Shown here: positions 23,689-33,444 of the stretch, in pieces | Layout: the number at the start of each line of letters is the position of its first letter | Position numbering within the stretch: position 1 is the stretch's first letter | Source of the DNA: Bifidobacterium mizhiense | Lineage (GTDB): Bacteria; Actinomycetota; Actinomycetes; Actinomycetales; Bifidobacteriaceae | Length of the DNA: 64,000 bases | Assembly (NCBI RefSeq): GCF_020884755.1 | Contig: NZ_BPWE01000004.1 | Coordinates: 1-64,000 of the forward strand | Direction: 5' to 3' | The notes under the pieces: generated by a model | The model's database searches: none | Told to the model about the DNA's origin: nothing | Seen by the model: the letters and a program-made list of their open reading frames with translations, nothing else | Translations under genes and position numbers: made by a program

Positions 23689-25241
23689 CCTGTATCAATC
23701 AGAGCCGCCTTGAGGTTGGAGGCCGAAACCGCAACCAAGGGTCTTGACAGGCGGCGCTGTTGCTTGCCGTCCTGGTTGACGGTGTGGATCGTATCCATGG
23801 CTGGCACCTTGCCCTGGCTGTTGAGCCCGACACAGGCCTTGGCCATATCAGCCGCAAGACCCAGTCTGTCCTCCAGACCAGTCATCCACTGCCGTCCGTC
23901 CACGATTTGAGGGATGTTGTCCACGTAGGCGCCGTATCCACTGATGACGGGCCAGGCAGCATGGTCGTCCGAGGGTGTGGAATCCTGAGTCCTGCCCGTG
24001 GTCTGTGAAGGATCAGCCTGCGACGCTGTCGGATTCTGGGTTGCAGGGCTCTGAGCGGGTTTGGGCACGCGTTGCCGGTGCAGATCCTGATGACCGACCA
24101 TGGATCCCACAATGCCTGATATTGAGATCTCAGGGTTGACGTCCGCCGAAGAACCCCGATAACCCAAATCCCCGAGCTCAGAGACCACGCCGGAAACAAT
24201 GAAGTCGTTCATGGCCAGAATACCGTCCACCTCGGTGTGGGTCTTGGCGTCATCGTTCGTGGCCAGGCGGGTCGCCAGCTCTTTGCCGGTAGCCGAAGCG
24301 TCCTTGCCTGGATCAAAGGCGATCGCCTGCCAGTCCTTTTCGGTGCTGTCTGCCTTCAGGAGCCCGGAGGGGCTGATAGCCCGTCCATCCTTGAAGTAGG
24401 GCCCCAGCACCTGCCAGATTCCAGCGAAAGCCTGGGCGGGGAAGGAATCCTGCTCAGCCTGGACGGTTTCAACACCCTTGTCAGCAGGGGATGCATCAGA
24501 TGATGCGTCAGCTGTCCGGTTCGGCAGCAGAATCTCGATGCGGCAGGGGTTGTCCTTGCTGGCCTTGTCCAGTTCAAGTTTGCTGGCCAGCTTGTCCGCC
24601 TGCATCTGACCGATGGCCCGTGCATCAGATAATTGCACGAACAAATCCGGTTGGATGCCCGGCACCTGGTTGGCCAGCAGGACCACATGCATGCCCGCGC
24701 CCGCAGCCAGACGCAGAGAAGAGACCAGACGTGCGCGCGCCTTGTCTTTGGCATCGGCATCCAATGGCTGGCTGATATAGTCGCCATACTGGCGGGTAAT
24801 GGAATCTGGCGAGGTCATGGGTGCCACCACCAGTGTGGTCGGCTCTGAAGTCTTTCCGGCCTTGCGCTCCGAAAGGCGGTTGACCAAGTAATCCTGCAGC
24901 TCCTTGCTTTGATCCTCCAGGTTCCCGCTGGTGTAGGCATCGATGTGTTTATTGGGAAGATGCTCCTTGGCCAGTGCTGCCTTAAGCTCAGGAACCAGCG
25001 CGGCCCACTTGTTGATGGGCGTGTGCTGGGAGAGGGTGATGCCGTCGGAGGGAGTGAAAATGGCCACCCGACCGGGGACCTCAGCGGCCGCAGTGGCCCC
25101 CTGGCTCGGTGGGGCGCTCGGAGACTGTTGCCCACTGCCCAAGGCCGGACCACCGCAAGCACCAGCCGATGCCACCATGGCCAAACTCGCCAGCAGGGCC
25201 AGCAAGCCGGACAAATGCCGTGCAAAGCCGGTCTTCTTCAC
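23658..25241 (-). CDS. Orphan periplasmic-sugar-binding-like lipoprotein
   Basis: A basic start and hydrophobic stretch lead to ASAGAC, a lipobox. The rest resembles type-1 periplasmic binding proteins: VAIFTPSDGITLSQ, QLSDARAIGQMQADKLASKL, VDGILAMNDFIVSGVVSELG. A Thr/Ser/Gln-rich insertion separates it from a C-terminal lobe ending KAALIDTGYIKP. The start is GTG 25241, with GAAGGAG about 6-7 bp upstream. No permease or ATPase is adjacent, and the chain (527 residues) is much longer than ordinary sugar-binding proteins (300-350). The role may be sensing rather than transport. Confidence 0.7.
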   Translation of the reverse strand: MKKTGFARHLSGLLALLASLAMVASAGACGGPALGSGQQSPSAPPSQGATAAAEVPGRVAIFTPSDGITLSQHTPINKWAALVPELKAALAKEHLPNKHIDAYTSGNLEDQSKELQDYLVNRLSERKAGKTSEPTTLVVAPMTSPDSITRQYGDYISQPLDADAKDKARARLVSSLRLAAGAGMHVVLLANQVPGIQPDLFVQLSDARAIGQMQADKLASKLELDKASKDNPCRIEILLPNRTADASSDASPADKGVETVQAEQDSFPAQAFAGIWQVLGPYFKDGRAISPSGLLKADSTEKDWQAIAFDPGKDASATGKELATRLATNDDAKTHTEVDGILAMNDFIVSGVVSELGDLGYRGSSADVNPEISISGIVGSMVGHQDLHRQRVPKPAQSPATQNPTASQADPSQTTGRTQDSTPSDDHAAWPVISGYGAYVDNIPQIVDGRQWMTGLEDRLGLAADMAKACVGLNSQGKVPAMDTIHTVNQDGKQQRRLSRPLVAVSASNLKAALIDTGYIKPADAGL

Positions 25242-25448
25242 GTTCGCTCCTTCGTTCCGACAGAGCCCGACTCTGGCCGGGTCCCGAGCAACCATTCTAT
25301 GGGCTCTCGGGCAGGAGCGTATGAAGGGCCGATGTTTCGCTTACACGGTCCTCGCCGGTGGGACTGACAGCGAAGGCTGATCTGTGGAGAGTAACCGCCT
25401 GCAATAACCGTCTGCAATGGCAAGGAGAGAGGGTTGTTGTCTTATCTG

Positions 25449-26708
25449 CTAGTCTGCCTTGGCCGCCTTGCGTCCCCTGGCATCTGCAGCACCTGAAGAC
25501 ATACGCTCGGCAAGAGCATGGTCCAAGGCGTCCATGAACCCTTCGGTGTCCAGCCAAGGCTGATCAGGACCCACCAGGCTGGCAAGATCCTTGGTCATGC
25601 GACCGGAGCGTACGGTCTCGATGACCACGGATTCCAGTGTTTGCGCGAACTCGGCCACCTTGGGGGTGTCATCCAGCCGCGCCCGCTGCTTGAGCCCGCC
25701 GGTCCAGGCGAAAATGGAGGCGATCGGGTTGGTGGAGGTGGTTTCCCCCTTGAGCCAGCGCCGGTAATGCCTGGTCACGGTCCCATGGGCGGCCTCAGCC
25801 TCTACGGTCTGCCCATCGGCCGTCATCAGCATGGAGGTCATGAGACCAAGGGACCCGAACCCCTGAGCAATTGCATCGGACTGGACATCGCCGTCGTAGT
25901 TCTTGCAGGCCCAGACATAGCCGCCCTGCCACTTGAGCGAGGAGGCCACCATGTCGTCGATCAGCCGATGCTGGTAGGTCAGCCCCTCTTGTTCGAACCG
26001 ACTCTGGTACTCCTGCTCGTAGACCTGGGCGAAAATGTCCTTGAACCGGCCGTCATAGGCCTTGAGGATGGTGTTCTTGGTGCTCAGGTAGACCGGATAG
26101 TGCCTCTGCAGGGCGTAGTTGAAGCAGGAACGCGCGAAGTCGCGGATGGAGTCGTCGAGGTTGAACTGGACCTGGGCCACGCCAGGACCTGGGTAGACGG
26201 TCACCTCTCGGGTCACCGGGTCGCTCCCGTCTTCAGGAGTGAAGACGACGCTGAGCTTTCCCGGCCCGGGAACAGTGAAATCAGTCGCCTGGTATTGGTC
26301 GCCGAAGGCATGGCGGGCCACCACGATGGGCTTGGACCATCCGGGAACCAGCCGGGGGATGTTGTCGATGACGATGGGCTCGCGGAAGATGGTTCCGCCA
26401 AGAATGTTGCGGATGGTACCGTTGGGCGACTTCCACATGCGCTTGAGGCCGAATTCCTTTACCCGGGCCTCGTCCGGGGTAATGGTGGCGCACTTGACGC
26501 CCACGTGCTCGCGCTGAATGGCCTGTGCCGCCTGTACGGTGACCTTGTCGTCAGTGGCGTCCCTGTTGCGGATGCCCAGGTCGTAATAGTCCAGGTCCAC
26601 GTCCAGGTAGGGCAGAATCAGCCGTTCCTTGATCATTTTCCAGATGACCCGGGTCATCTCGTCACCGTCGAGTTCGACGATGCGTCCTTTCACGGCGATC
26701 TTGTCCAT
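25449..26708 (-). CDS. icd: NADP-dependent isocitrate dehydrogenase, eukaryote-like dimeric type
   Basis: Converts isocitrate to 2-oxoglutarate with NADPH formation; in bifidobacteria this mainly feeds glutamate synthesis because the TCA cycle is incomplete. The N-terminus [20 protein letters not shown], the [17 protein letters not shown] stretch and [19 protein letters not shown] match the homodimeric IDH class of mitochondria/cytosol and of bifidobacteria. 419 residues. ATAGGAGG lies 6-8 bp before the ATG. It is divergent from guaB3. Confidence 0.96.
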   Translation of the reverse strand: MDKIAVKGRIVELDGDEMTRVIWKMIKERLILPYLDVDLDYYDLGIRNRDATDDKVTVQAAQAIQREHVGVKCATITPDEARVKEFGLKRMWKSPNGTIRNILGGTIFREPIVIDNIPRLVPGWSKPIVVARHAFGDQYQATDFTVPGPGKLSVVFTPEDGSDPVTREVTVYPGPGVAQVQFNLDDSIRDFARSCFNYALQRHYPVYLSTKNTILKAYDGRFKDIFAQVYEQEYQSRFEQEGLTYQHRLIDDMVASSLKWQGGYVWACKNYDGDVQSDAIAQGFGSLGLMTSMLMTADGQTVEAEAAHGTVTRHYRRWLKGETTSTNPIASIFAWTGGLKQRARLDDTPKVAEFAQTLESVVIETVRSGRMTKDLASLVGPDQPWLDTEGFMDALDHALAERMSSGAADARGRKAAKAD

Positions 26709-26871
26709 GGCGGCCTCCTATCGATCGGCGGGTCGGGGGCCGGATCCTGCTCCCGATGTCTCAGTTGCGCTCGCGAACTGTTTTATCCCAAGTTTGTTAC
26801 TCTCTGTTCCCATGCTCGTAACCCGTTCGTAGCACGCCAGAGCGTCATTGTGAGGCGCTAGGCTGGCAGAC

Positions 26872-27996
26872 ATGACACAGGAAATCGAAATCGGTCTCGG
26901 CAAGAAGGCCACGGTGGCCTACACGCTCGATGATGTCTCCATACTCCCCTCAAGAAGGACCCGGGATCCCCAGGATGTCTCCACGGCCTGGCAGGTGGAT
27001 GCCTACGAGTTCGACCTGCCACTTTTGGCAGCGCCCATGGATTCGGTCACCAGCCCGGAGACGGCCATAGCCCTGGGACGGATGGGCGGATTGGGCGTGC
27101 TGGACCTGGAGGGACTGTGGACCCGTTATGAGGATCCGCGTCCGCAGCTGGACCGGATAGCCCATGCCTCGCCGGAGCAGGCGACCGGGGTCATTCAGGA
27201 GGCCTACCGGGAGCCGGTCAAGACGGAGCTGATCACCCGCCGTCTACAGGAGATTCGCAAGGCCGGAGTCACGGTGGCCGGAGCCCTGTCCCCTCAGCGC
27301 ACCCAGGAGTTCTATGCCACGGTGGTCGATGCGGGCGTGGACCTCTTCGTGATCCGAGGAACGGCGGTCTCGGCCGAACACGTGTCCACCAGCCATGAGC
27401 CCCTGAATTTGAAGAAGTTCATCTACGACCTGGACGTTCCAGTCATCGTCGGCGGGGCCGCCACCTATCAGGCTGCCCTGCATCTGATGCGCACCGGAGC
27501 CGCCGGGGTGCTGGTCGGGTTCGGCGGGGGAGCGTCATCCACTGATTCCGCCACCATCGGAATCCAAGCGCCTATGGCCACGGCCATCTCGGATGTGGCC
27601 GAGGCGCGTCGCGACTACCTGGACGAGTCGGGCGGACGTTACGTTCAGGTCATCGCTGACGGGGAGACCGGTACCTCGGGTTCCTTTGTCAAGGCCTTGG
27701 CCATGGGGGCCGACGCGGTCATGCTGGGCACGCCCTTAGCCAAGGCTACGGAGGCTCCCGGCCAGGGCATGCACTGGGGGGCCGAAGCTCATCATCCTGA
27801 ACTGCCGAGGGGCCGCAGGGTCCAGGTCGGTCAGGTGGGCAGCCTGGAGCGCATACTCTTCGGTCCCAGCGATCGCACCGACGGCAGTCTGAATCTGATC
27901 GGGGCCCTGCGCCGGGCCATGGCTTCCACCGGTTATGTGGATGTCAAGAACTTCCAGAAGTGCCGTGTGGCAGTGACCCCCGCCCCCCGCTGCTGA
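26872..27996 (+). CDS. guaB3: GuaB3-family IMP-dehydrogenase-related protein
   Basis: A TIM-barrel protein of the IMPDH/GMP-reductase group, actinobacterial GuaB3 type (374 residues, no CBS domains). ATVAYTLDDVSILPSRRTRD at the N-terminus and GFGGGASSTDSAT are family marks. The catalytic loop of true IMPDH has a Cys (for example GSICTT); here the matching segment is GASSTDSAT with no Cys, so the classical covalent reaction cannot occur as in GuaB. Function therefore remains open. TAGGCT lies 7 bp before the ATG and there is no good ribosome binding site, suggesting a leaderless mRNA. Confidence 0.88.
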   Translation: MTQEIEIGLGKKATVAYTLDDVSILPSRRTRDPQDVSTAWQVDAYEFDLPLLAAPMDSVTSPETAIALGRMGGLGVLDLEGLWTRYEDPRPQLDRIAHASPEQATGVIQEAYREPVKTELITRRLQEIRKAGVTVAGALSPQRTQEFYATVVDAGVDLFVIRGTAVSAEHVSTSHEPLNLKKFIYDLDVPVIVGGAATYQAALHLMRTGAAGVLVGFGGGASSTDSATIGIQAPMATAISDVAEARRDYLDESGGRYVQVIADGETGTSGSFVKALAMGADAVMLGTPLAKATEAPGQGMHWGAEAHHPELPRGRRVQVGQVGSLERILFGPSDRTDGSLNLIGALRRAMASTGYVDVKNFQKCRVAVTPAPRC

Positions 27997-28037
27997 GTAG
28001 AACAGGACATTCACGGTCCATTTATCCACAATCTGTC

Positions 28038-28080
28038 TAAAGGCCGGTCCAGGTTGACCACATTCCTGAACCGGCCTTTA
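28038..28080 (+). terminator. Strong hairpin behind guaB3
   Basis: TAAAGGCCGGT (28038-28048) and ACCGGCCTTTA (28070-28080) form a perfect 11-bp stem, extended by CAGG/CCTG inside. The long T-run is missing, but the position after the guaB3 stop suggests a terminator. Confidence 0.65.
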
Positions 28081-28195
28081 CAATCCCTCAGCGCATTCCT
28101 ACTCTGGACGTATTCGCTGTCGTTGCGTCGGTTGCCCAGTGCACCTCGCCGGCATGGGAGGGGGAACAAGCACATAGTAGTGCGAGGGGAGAAGT

Positions 28196-28750
28196 ATGAC
28201 GGAGTATATGGATCTGGCACCGGTCTGGGACCAAGATCAAGCAACCGAGGAGTCGACAGGACAGGAAGTCGGCGGCTGGTGGCCGTCTACCTGTACACAG
28301 GTGCCCTTGGGATTTGGTGACATCAATCTGACAGTGCGAACGGTCAACTTCATCCGGCCTGGGGATGCTGCCGGGCATGAGGGTCTGTCTGCGGATCTCA
28401 AGCGTATTCTTGTCAATCTGTGCGCCTTGGCATCCAGGGTCTTCGATGTGTTGCGGGGTCGTTTACCTATGAAGAGCCTGGATCGTGTGCTCAACCGCGT
28501 CTGCATGGAACGATTGGCCCTGCTGGCCCAGTTGCTACGGGATCGGCATCTGGGCATGGTCCGTACAGCGGACCATGCCGGCATGACTTACCTGCCGCTG
28601 ATTCCTAAATTGGTCGAGATCTACCGCGTAGACCGTGACCGGTACGAAACCACCATCGGATTCCTGGTCGGCGAGCGCACTGTGCTGACCAACCTGATCG
28701 TCGCCAGAAGCGGTTCGCGCTGGGTCTGTGTGCGCTTCGACATGGGCTAG
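28196..28750 (+). CDS. Rv3235-like conserved actinobacterial protein
   Basis: 184 residues with no signal peptide and no membrane segment. The C-terminal two thirds follow the Rv3235 pattern: a helix with Val/Leu/Arg repeats (LASRVFDVLRGRLPMKSLDRVL), a strand-rich part (VEIYRVDRDRYETTIGFLVG) and the terminal GSRWVCVRFDMG. The function of this family is unknown. GGGGAGAAGT precedes ATG 28196. The next gene, a FadD15 paralogue, begins within 40 bp, so they may be co-transcribed. Confidence 0.7.
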   Translation: MTEYMDLAPVWDQDQATEESTGQEVGGWWPSTCTQVPLGFGDINLTVRTVNFIRPGDAAGHEGLSADLKRILVNLCALASRVFDVLRGRLPMKSLDRVLNRVCMERLALLAQLLRDRHLGMVRTADHAGMTYLPLIPKLVEIYRVDRDRYETTIGFLVGERTVLTNLIVARSGSRWVCVRFDMG

Positions 28751-28788
28751 GCGGCGGCTTTGGCGGGTTGACCCATATGATGGTGGGT

Positions 28789-30771
28789 ATGTTGCGTGAA
28801 TATACGGTCGAGCTTCAACACCCGACGACGGACAAGGACACCATCTATTCACTCCTGGCAAAACGCACCGCCCGTGACCCTGAAGAGCTGGTTGCCCAGT
28901 GGCAGGATCCCATGACCAGAAACTGGCACGATGTCAAGGCCGGGCAGATGTCCGCACGGGTTCGCGCCGTGGCCAAGGGCATGATGGCTTTGGGCGTGGA
29001 AAAGGGCAGCACTGTGGTCATCTACGCCTCCACCAGTTATGACTGGGGGGTCACGGACTTTGCCTGCGCTGCCATCGGGGCGGTCTCTGTCCCCATTTAC
29101 GAGACCGACTCGCCCAGCCAGGCCCAGAAGATCGTTCAGGATGTGGACTGCATCCTGGCCTTTGCCGGTGACTCAGAGCATGCACAGATCCTGGAGCAGG
29201 TCCGGGGATCCTCGCCCAAGCTCAAGTACGTCTTCAATTTCGAAGCCGGGGGCCTGAACGCAGTCAGTGAATTCGGCCAGGGGATCGAAGATGAGCGCCT
29301 GGATCAGGCCATTGCCCAAGTCAAGGCCGACGATCTGGCCACCATCGTCTACACTTCGGGCTCAACTGGGGAGCCCAAGGGCGCCATGCTCTCCAACCGG
29401 AACTTCGTCCACATCGTCTTTGTGGGCTGGGATGTGCTCTACCACATGCTGGCAGCGCCCTCCCGCCTGATGCTCTTCCTGCCCCTGGCCCACTGCTTCG
29501 CCCGCTACATCCAGTATGTGGCCATCGGCGCCCAGGGCGTGGTCGGATACGTCTCCAACGCCAAGCACCTGCTGACCGATCTGCGCACCTTCCGGCCCAC
29601 ATATCTGCTGGGCGTGCCACGCGTCTTCGAGAAGGTCTACAACGCTGCCTCGCAAAAGGCCGGCACCGGCATGGCCGGCAAGGTCTTCGCCAAGGCCACC
29701 AAGCACTTCATCAAGTGGTCCAAGGACGAGCAGGAGGGGAACGGTCATTCGCTGTTTACCCGCCTCGCCCACGCCTTCTACACCAAGACCGTCGGCAACA
29801 CAATCGAGTCCGCCCTGGGCTCCAACTTGAGCTACCTGGCCTGCGGCGGCGCACCCATGAACGCCGACCTGGCCCATTTCTTCAATGGGATCGACGGGAT
29901 CACCTTCATTCAGGGCTACGGGATGACCGAGACGGCAGCACCCTGCATCGTCAACTTCGAGGATGCCAACGAGGTGGGATCGGTCGGCCGCCCTGGCTCG
30001 GGCATCACGGTCAGGCTGAGCGACGACGATGAGCTCCTGGTCAAGGGTCCCAGCGTCTTCATGGGCTACTACCACCAGCCTGAGCTTGATTCCACCGTGC
30101 TCGATAAGGATGGCTGGCTGCACACCGGTGATCTGGCCCAGATCGACGACCAGGGCTTCGTCTTCATCACCGGCCGTAAGAAGGACGTCATCATCACCGC
30201 CGGCGGCAAGAACGTGAGCCCGGCTCCCCTAGAGGATGTCATCAGCACCTGCCCCATAGTCTCCCAGGCCGTGGTCGTGGGCGACGGCAGGCCCTTCGTA
30301 GGTGCCCTGGTCACCCTGGATGCGGGCATGCTGAAGTCCTGGCTGACCTCACAGGGTCTGGACGCTGACATGAGCATGGAGCAGGCCAGCCACAACGAGG
30401 CCATCCATGCCTTCATCCAGCAGTACGTGGACAAGGCCAACTGCAACGTCTCGCGGGCCGAGTCGGTGCGCAAGTTCCTGGTGCTGGACAAGGACTTCAG
30501 CCAGGAGGACGGCACCCTGACCCCCAGCCTGAAGGTGGTGCGCCCCGAGGTACTCCGCCAGTACGCTGAACTCGTGGACAAGGTCCTCTATGCGCCCAGG
30601 ACGCCAGCCAAGCCTGCTGCCAAGGAGAACGATATTGTCAGCAGGGCACGGACCACCATGAGCGATTCCCTGGCAAGCATGACCGGACGCAAGCGTGATG
30701 GCCGCCAGGAGGAGGAAGCGGCCCCGGAGGACGAGAAGGACGGCCACGACGGCCGGGATGACGAGGAGTAA
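28789..30771 (+). CDS. fadD15: Long-chain acyl-CoA synthetase, FadD15-like (copy 2)
   Basis: AMP-forming acyl-CoA ligase with TIVYTSGSTGEPKGAMLSN, GYGMTETAAPCIVN, GDLAQIDDQGFVFITGRKKD and ITAGGKNVSPAP. It differs from copy 1 by a C-terminal tail of about 60 residues that is Lys/Glu/Asp-rich and probably disordered (KRDGRQEEEAAPEDEKDGHD). Several starts are possible (TTG 28768, ATG 28777, 28780, 28789); 28789 has GGTGGG just upstream. Def follows after 3 bp. Confidence 0.9.
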   Translation: MLREYTVELQHPTTDKDTIYSLLAKRTARDPEELVAQWQDPMTRNWHDVKAGQMSARVRAVAKGMMALGVEKGSTVVIYASTSYDWGVTDFACAAIGAVSVPIYETDSPSQAQKIVQDVDCILAFAGDSEHAQILEQVRGSSPKLKYVFNFEAGGLNAVSEFGQGIEDERLDQAIAQVKADDLATIVYTSGSTGEPKGAMLSNRNFVHIVFVGWDVLYHMLAAPSRLMLFLPLAHCFARYIQYVAIGAQGVVGYVSNAKHLLTDLRTFRPTYLLGVPRVFEKVYNAASQKAGTGMAGKVFAKATKHFIKWSKDEQEGNGHSLFTRLAHAFYTKTVGNTIESALGSNLSYLACGGAPMNADLAHFFNGIDGITFIQGYGMTETAAPCIVNFEDANEVGSVGRPGSGITVRLSDDDELLVKGPSVFMGYYHQPELDSTVLDKDGWLHTGDLAQIDDQGFVFITGRKKDVIITAGGKNVSPAPLEDVISTCPIVSQAVVVGDGRPFVGALVTLDAGMLKSWLTSQGLDADMSMEQASHNEAIHAFIQQYVDKANCNVSRAESVRKFLVLDKDFSQEDGTLTPSLKVVRPEVLRQYAELVDKVLYAPRTPAKPAAKENDIVSRARTTMSDSLASMTGRKRDGRQEEEAAPEDEKDGHDGRDDEE

Positions 30772-30774
30772 GCA

Positions 30775-31257
30775 GTGGCGATTCGTACAATCAGAGTGGT
30801 TCCCGATCCGGTTTTGCGAACCCCCTGCGATCCAGTGACCAGCATCACCCCGGCTGTGCGCAGTCTGGTCCGTGACCTGGTGGACACCGTGGACGACCCG
30901 GGCAGGGCAGGCCTGTCGGCCAATCAGATCGGGGTGGGCCTGCGCGTCTTCTCCTACAACATCGGCGGCAAGGTGGGCTACATCATCAATCCGGTCATCG
31001 ACAAGACCTCCGGTGAGCAGTATGGCGAGGAGGGATGCCTGTCCCTGCCCAACCTCTGGTATCCGACCAGGCGTGCCGACTACGCCCGAGCACACGGCAT
31101 CGATCTGGATGGCAAGACGGTGACTCTTGAGGGCCATGGCATCATGGGACGGATGATCCAACACGAGTGCGATCACCTGGACGGCCATGTCTATGTGGAT
31201 CGGCTGGAGAGCGACGTCCGCCGCAAGGCCATGCAGCAGCTGAGATCAGCCAGGTAG
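30775..31257 (+). CDS. def: Peptide deformylase
   Basis: Removes the N-formyl group from nascent proteins; metal-dependent cytosolic enzyme. All three signature motifs are seen: motif [10 protein letters not shown] (normally G-x-G-L-A-A-x-Q), motif II EGCLS and motif III HECDH. Length is 160 residues. The start is GTG at 30775, 3 bp after the acyl-CoA ligase stop, so translation is probably coupled. Confidence 0.95.
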   Translation: MAIRTIRVVPDPVLRTPCDPVTSITPAVRSLVRDLVDTVDDPGRAGLSANQIGVGLRVFSYNIGGKVGYIINPVIDKTSGEQYGEEGCLSLPNLWYPTRRADYARAHGIDLDGKTVTLEGHGIMGRMIQHECDHLDGHVYVDRLESDVRRKAMQQLRSAR

Positions 31258-31270
31258 GCAGAGGGCGAAC

Positions 31271-31303
31271 ATGATACTCGAGGTCATTGGCCTCGGGTAT
31301 CAT
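31271..31303 (+). terminator. Stem-loop between def and rpsB
   Basis: ATGATACTCGAGG (31271-31283) pairs with CCTCGGGTATCAT (31291-31303) with one G-T pair, giving a 13-bp stem with loop TCATTGG. No T-run follows. It may be a terminator for def or an element of the rpsB leader. Confidence 0.5.
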
Positions 31304-31482
31304 AGTAATTCGGCGTGTCACTGCGCAGGTCTGCTGTCACGGGCGGGCAGGCGCGCCAAGAGTATTCCCGAACACACGCCGCAAATTCGCGCCATGTCCG
31401 CGACGTCCTGTGTCGGTCGGCTCCTCGGAGTTGCACGCAGGTGCACATGGCCAGGCAATAACCGACAATGAAAGGTATAGAC

Positions 31483-32352
31483 ATGGCACAGATCACCATG
31501 AGCGAAATGCTGAAGGCCGGCGTCCACTTCGGACACCAGACCCGTCGTTGGAACCCCAAGATGAAGCAGTACATCCTGATGGAGCGCAACGGCATCCACA
31601 TCATCAACCTCTTCAAGTCGCTCGGTCTGATCGACCAGGCCTATGACTTCATCAAGCAGACCGTGGCCCACAACGGCACCGTGCTCTTCGTGGGGACCAA
31701 GAAGCAGGCCCAGGAGGCCATCAAGTCCCAGGCCACCCGGGTGAACATGCCCTACGTCTCCGAGCGCTGGCTGGGTGGCATGCTGACCAACTTCCAGACC
31801 GTGACCAAGCGGGTCGGCCGCTTGAAGGAGCTGGAGGAGATGGACTTCGACGACGTGCATGGCTCGGGACTGACCAAGAAGGAGCTCCTGCTGCTGCGGC
31901 GCGAGAAGGATAAGCTGGAGCGCCAGCTGGGCGGCATCCGCAATATGAACCGCACCCCCTCGGCCCTGTTCGTGGTCGACATCAACAAGGAGGCCCTGGC
32001 GGTCTCCGAGGCCAACAAGCTGGGTATCCCGGTCGTGGCCCTGGTGGACACCAACACGGATCCCGAACTTGTCACCTACCCCATTCCCGCCAACGATGAT
32101 GCCATCCGTGGCGTCGAGCTGCTGACCAGGCTGATGGCCGATGCCGTGGCTGACGGTCTGTTGGAGCGCTCCGGCAAGGCTGCCAAGACCGAGGAGGCCT
32201 CCGACCAGCCCATGGCCGAGTGGGAGAAGAACCTGCTGGAGAACAAGGACGGACAGCCGCAGGAGCAGGCCCAGGAGACCGCCCAGGCTCCCCAGGCCGA
32301 GCAGCCTGCGCAAGAGCAGCAGGAGACCCCCGCTGCCGATCAGGCCGCCTGA
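31483..32352 (+). CDS. rpsB: 30S ribosomal protein S2
   Basis: Universal small-subunit protein. [39 protein letters not shown] and the later [20 protein letters not shown] are all typical of S2. ATG 31483 is preceded by GAAAGG; an earlier in-frame ATG at 31468 adds only five residues. The C-terminus carries a Gln/Glu/Ala-rich extension of about 40 residues, usual in actinobacteria. Tsf follows 27 bp later. Confidence 0.98.
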   Translation: MAQITMSEMLKAGVHFGHQTRRWNPKMKQYILMERNGIHIINLFKSLGLIDQAYDFIKQTVAHNGTVLFVGTKKQAQEAIKSQATRVNMPYVSERWLGGMLTNFQTVTKRVGRLKELEEMDFDDVHGSGLTKKELLLLRREKDKLERQLGGIRNMNRTPSALFVVDINKEALAVSEANKLGIPVVALVDTNTDPELVTYPIPANDDAIRGVELLTRLMADAVADGLLERSGKAAKTEEASDQPMAEWEKNLLENKDGQPQEQAQETAQAPQAEQPAQEQQETPAADQAA

Positions 32353-32379
32353 AATCTGACGTCTAGATAGGAGAGTTTC

Positions 32380-33234
32380 ATGGCAAAAATCACCGCTGCA
32401 CTGATCAAGGAGCTGCGCGATCAGACCGGCGCCGGCATGATGGACGTCAAGAAGGCCCTGACCGAGGCCGAGGGCGACATGGCCCGCGCCAAGGAGATCA
32501 TCCGCGCCACCGGTATCCAGGCCGCAGGCGCCCGCGAGGGCCGCAAGGCTCAGGAGGGCCTGATCGCCTCTACCGTTGTTGAGGGTGGACAGGGTCAGAT
32601 CGGCTACGCCGTCGAGCTCAATTCCGAGACCGACTTCGTGGCTAAGACCCCTCAGTTCGTCGAGTTCGGCCAGGAGGTCATCGACGACGTGGCCAAGGCT
32701 GATGCCTCCAACGCCGAGCAGGTCGATGCCGCTCCATCCAAGTCCGGCACCGTCAAGGAGACCGTGGAGGAGGCCGGCGCGCTCTTCCATGAGCACGTCA
32801 AGGTCGGCCAGGTGGCCCGGGTCGAGGGCCCCCGTGTGGAGATTTACGCCCACCGCAAGTCCGTGGAAATGCCCCCCTCCATCGTAGCCATGATCGCCAC
32901 TGATGAGGCCGGCGCCCAGGTGGCCCATGAGGTGGCCCTGCAGATCTCCGCCATGAGCCCCAAGTGGCTCAGCCGCGAGGATGTGCCTGCCGACGTGGTG
33001 GAGTCCGAGCGTCGCGTGGCCACTGAGAAGTCCCAGGCCGAAGGCAAGCCCGAGAAGATCATCCCCAAGATCGTCGAGGGGCGTCTGAACGCCTTCTTCA
33101 AGGAGACCGTCCTGCTGGAGCAGCAGTACGTCAAGGACACTTCCAAGACCATTGGCGACCTCTTCAAGCAGGCTGATGGCAAGGCTCTGGCCTTCGCCCG
33201 TCTCGAGGTCGGCAAGGGCGACGAAGAGGAGTAG
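32380..33234 (+). CDS. tsf: Translation elongation factor Ts
   Basis: Nucleotide-exchange factor of EF-Tu. ALIKELRDQTGAGMMDVKKA is the N-terminal signature, ELNSETDFVAKTPQF the second. Length is 284 residues. AGGAGAG lies ahead of the ATG. It shares the rpsB operon. Confidence 0.98.
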   Translation: MAKITAALIKELRDQTGAGMMDVKKALTEAEGDMARAKEIIRATGIQAAGAREGRKAQEGLIASTVVEGGQGQIGYAVELNSETDFVAKTPQFVEFGQEVIDDVAKADASNAEQVDAAPSKSGTVKETVEEAGALFHEHVKVGQVARVEGPRVEIYAHRKSVEMPPSIVAMIATDEAGAQVAHEVALQISAMSPKWLSREDVPADVVESERRVATEKSQAEGKPEKIIPKIVEGRLNAFFKETVLLEQQYVKDTSKTIGDLFKQADGKALAFARLEVGKGDEEE

Positions 33235-33444
33235 CCCAGCAATGTACTGAGTTGCCTGGCCTGATCCTGAGCTGAGGGATAGGCAGATGACCAGCATTGA
33301 TGGTAATTGACGATAGGGGAGTGGCTTTCGTGGCTGCTTCCCTTCTTTTGTCCCGAGCCTGACCAGGAAGGGGTTGTCGTCCAGCACCGATACCCTAGTT
33401 AGCGGCGTATTCCGCCCATCATCATGTTTGGAGAAAGGGCTTTT
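33235..33444 (+). other. Noncoding interval with a possible pyrH promoter
   Basis: A 210-bp gap between tsf and pyrH. TTGTCG at 33374-33379 followed at 16 bp by TAGTTA may be a promoter; no clear terminator is visible. Confidence 0.35.

Noticed and set aside
25518-26861. 447-codon plus-strand open frame opposite icd
   Set aside because: Antisense shadow of a fully recognisable isocitrate dehydrogenase.
31318-33387. 689-codon open frame on the minus strand opposite rpsB-tsf
   Set aside because: It is the mirror of two well-proven genes; His/Gly/Leu-rich composition is an artefact of the third-position bias of the sense genes. No ribosome binding site or domain.
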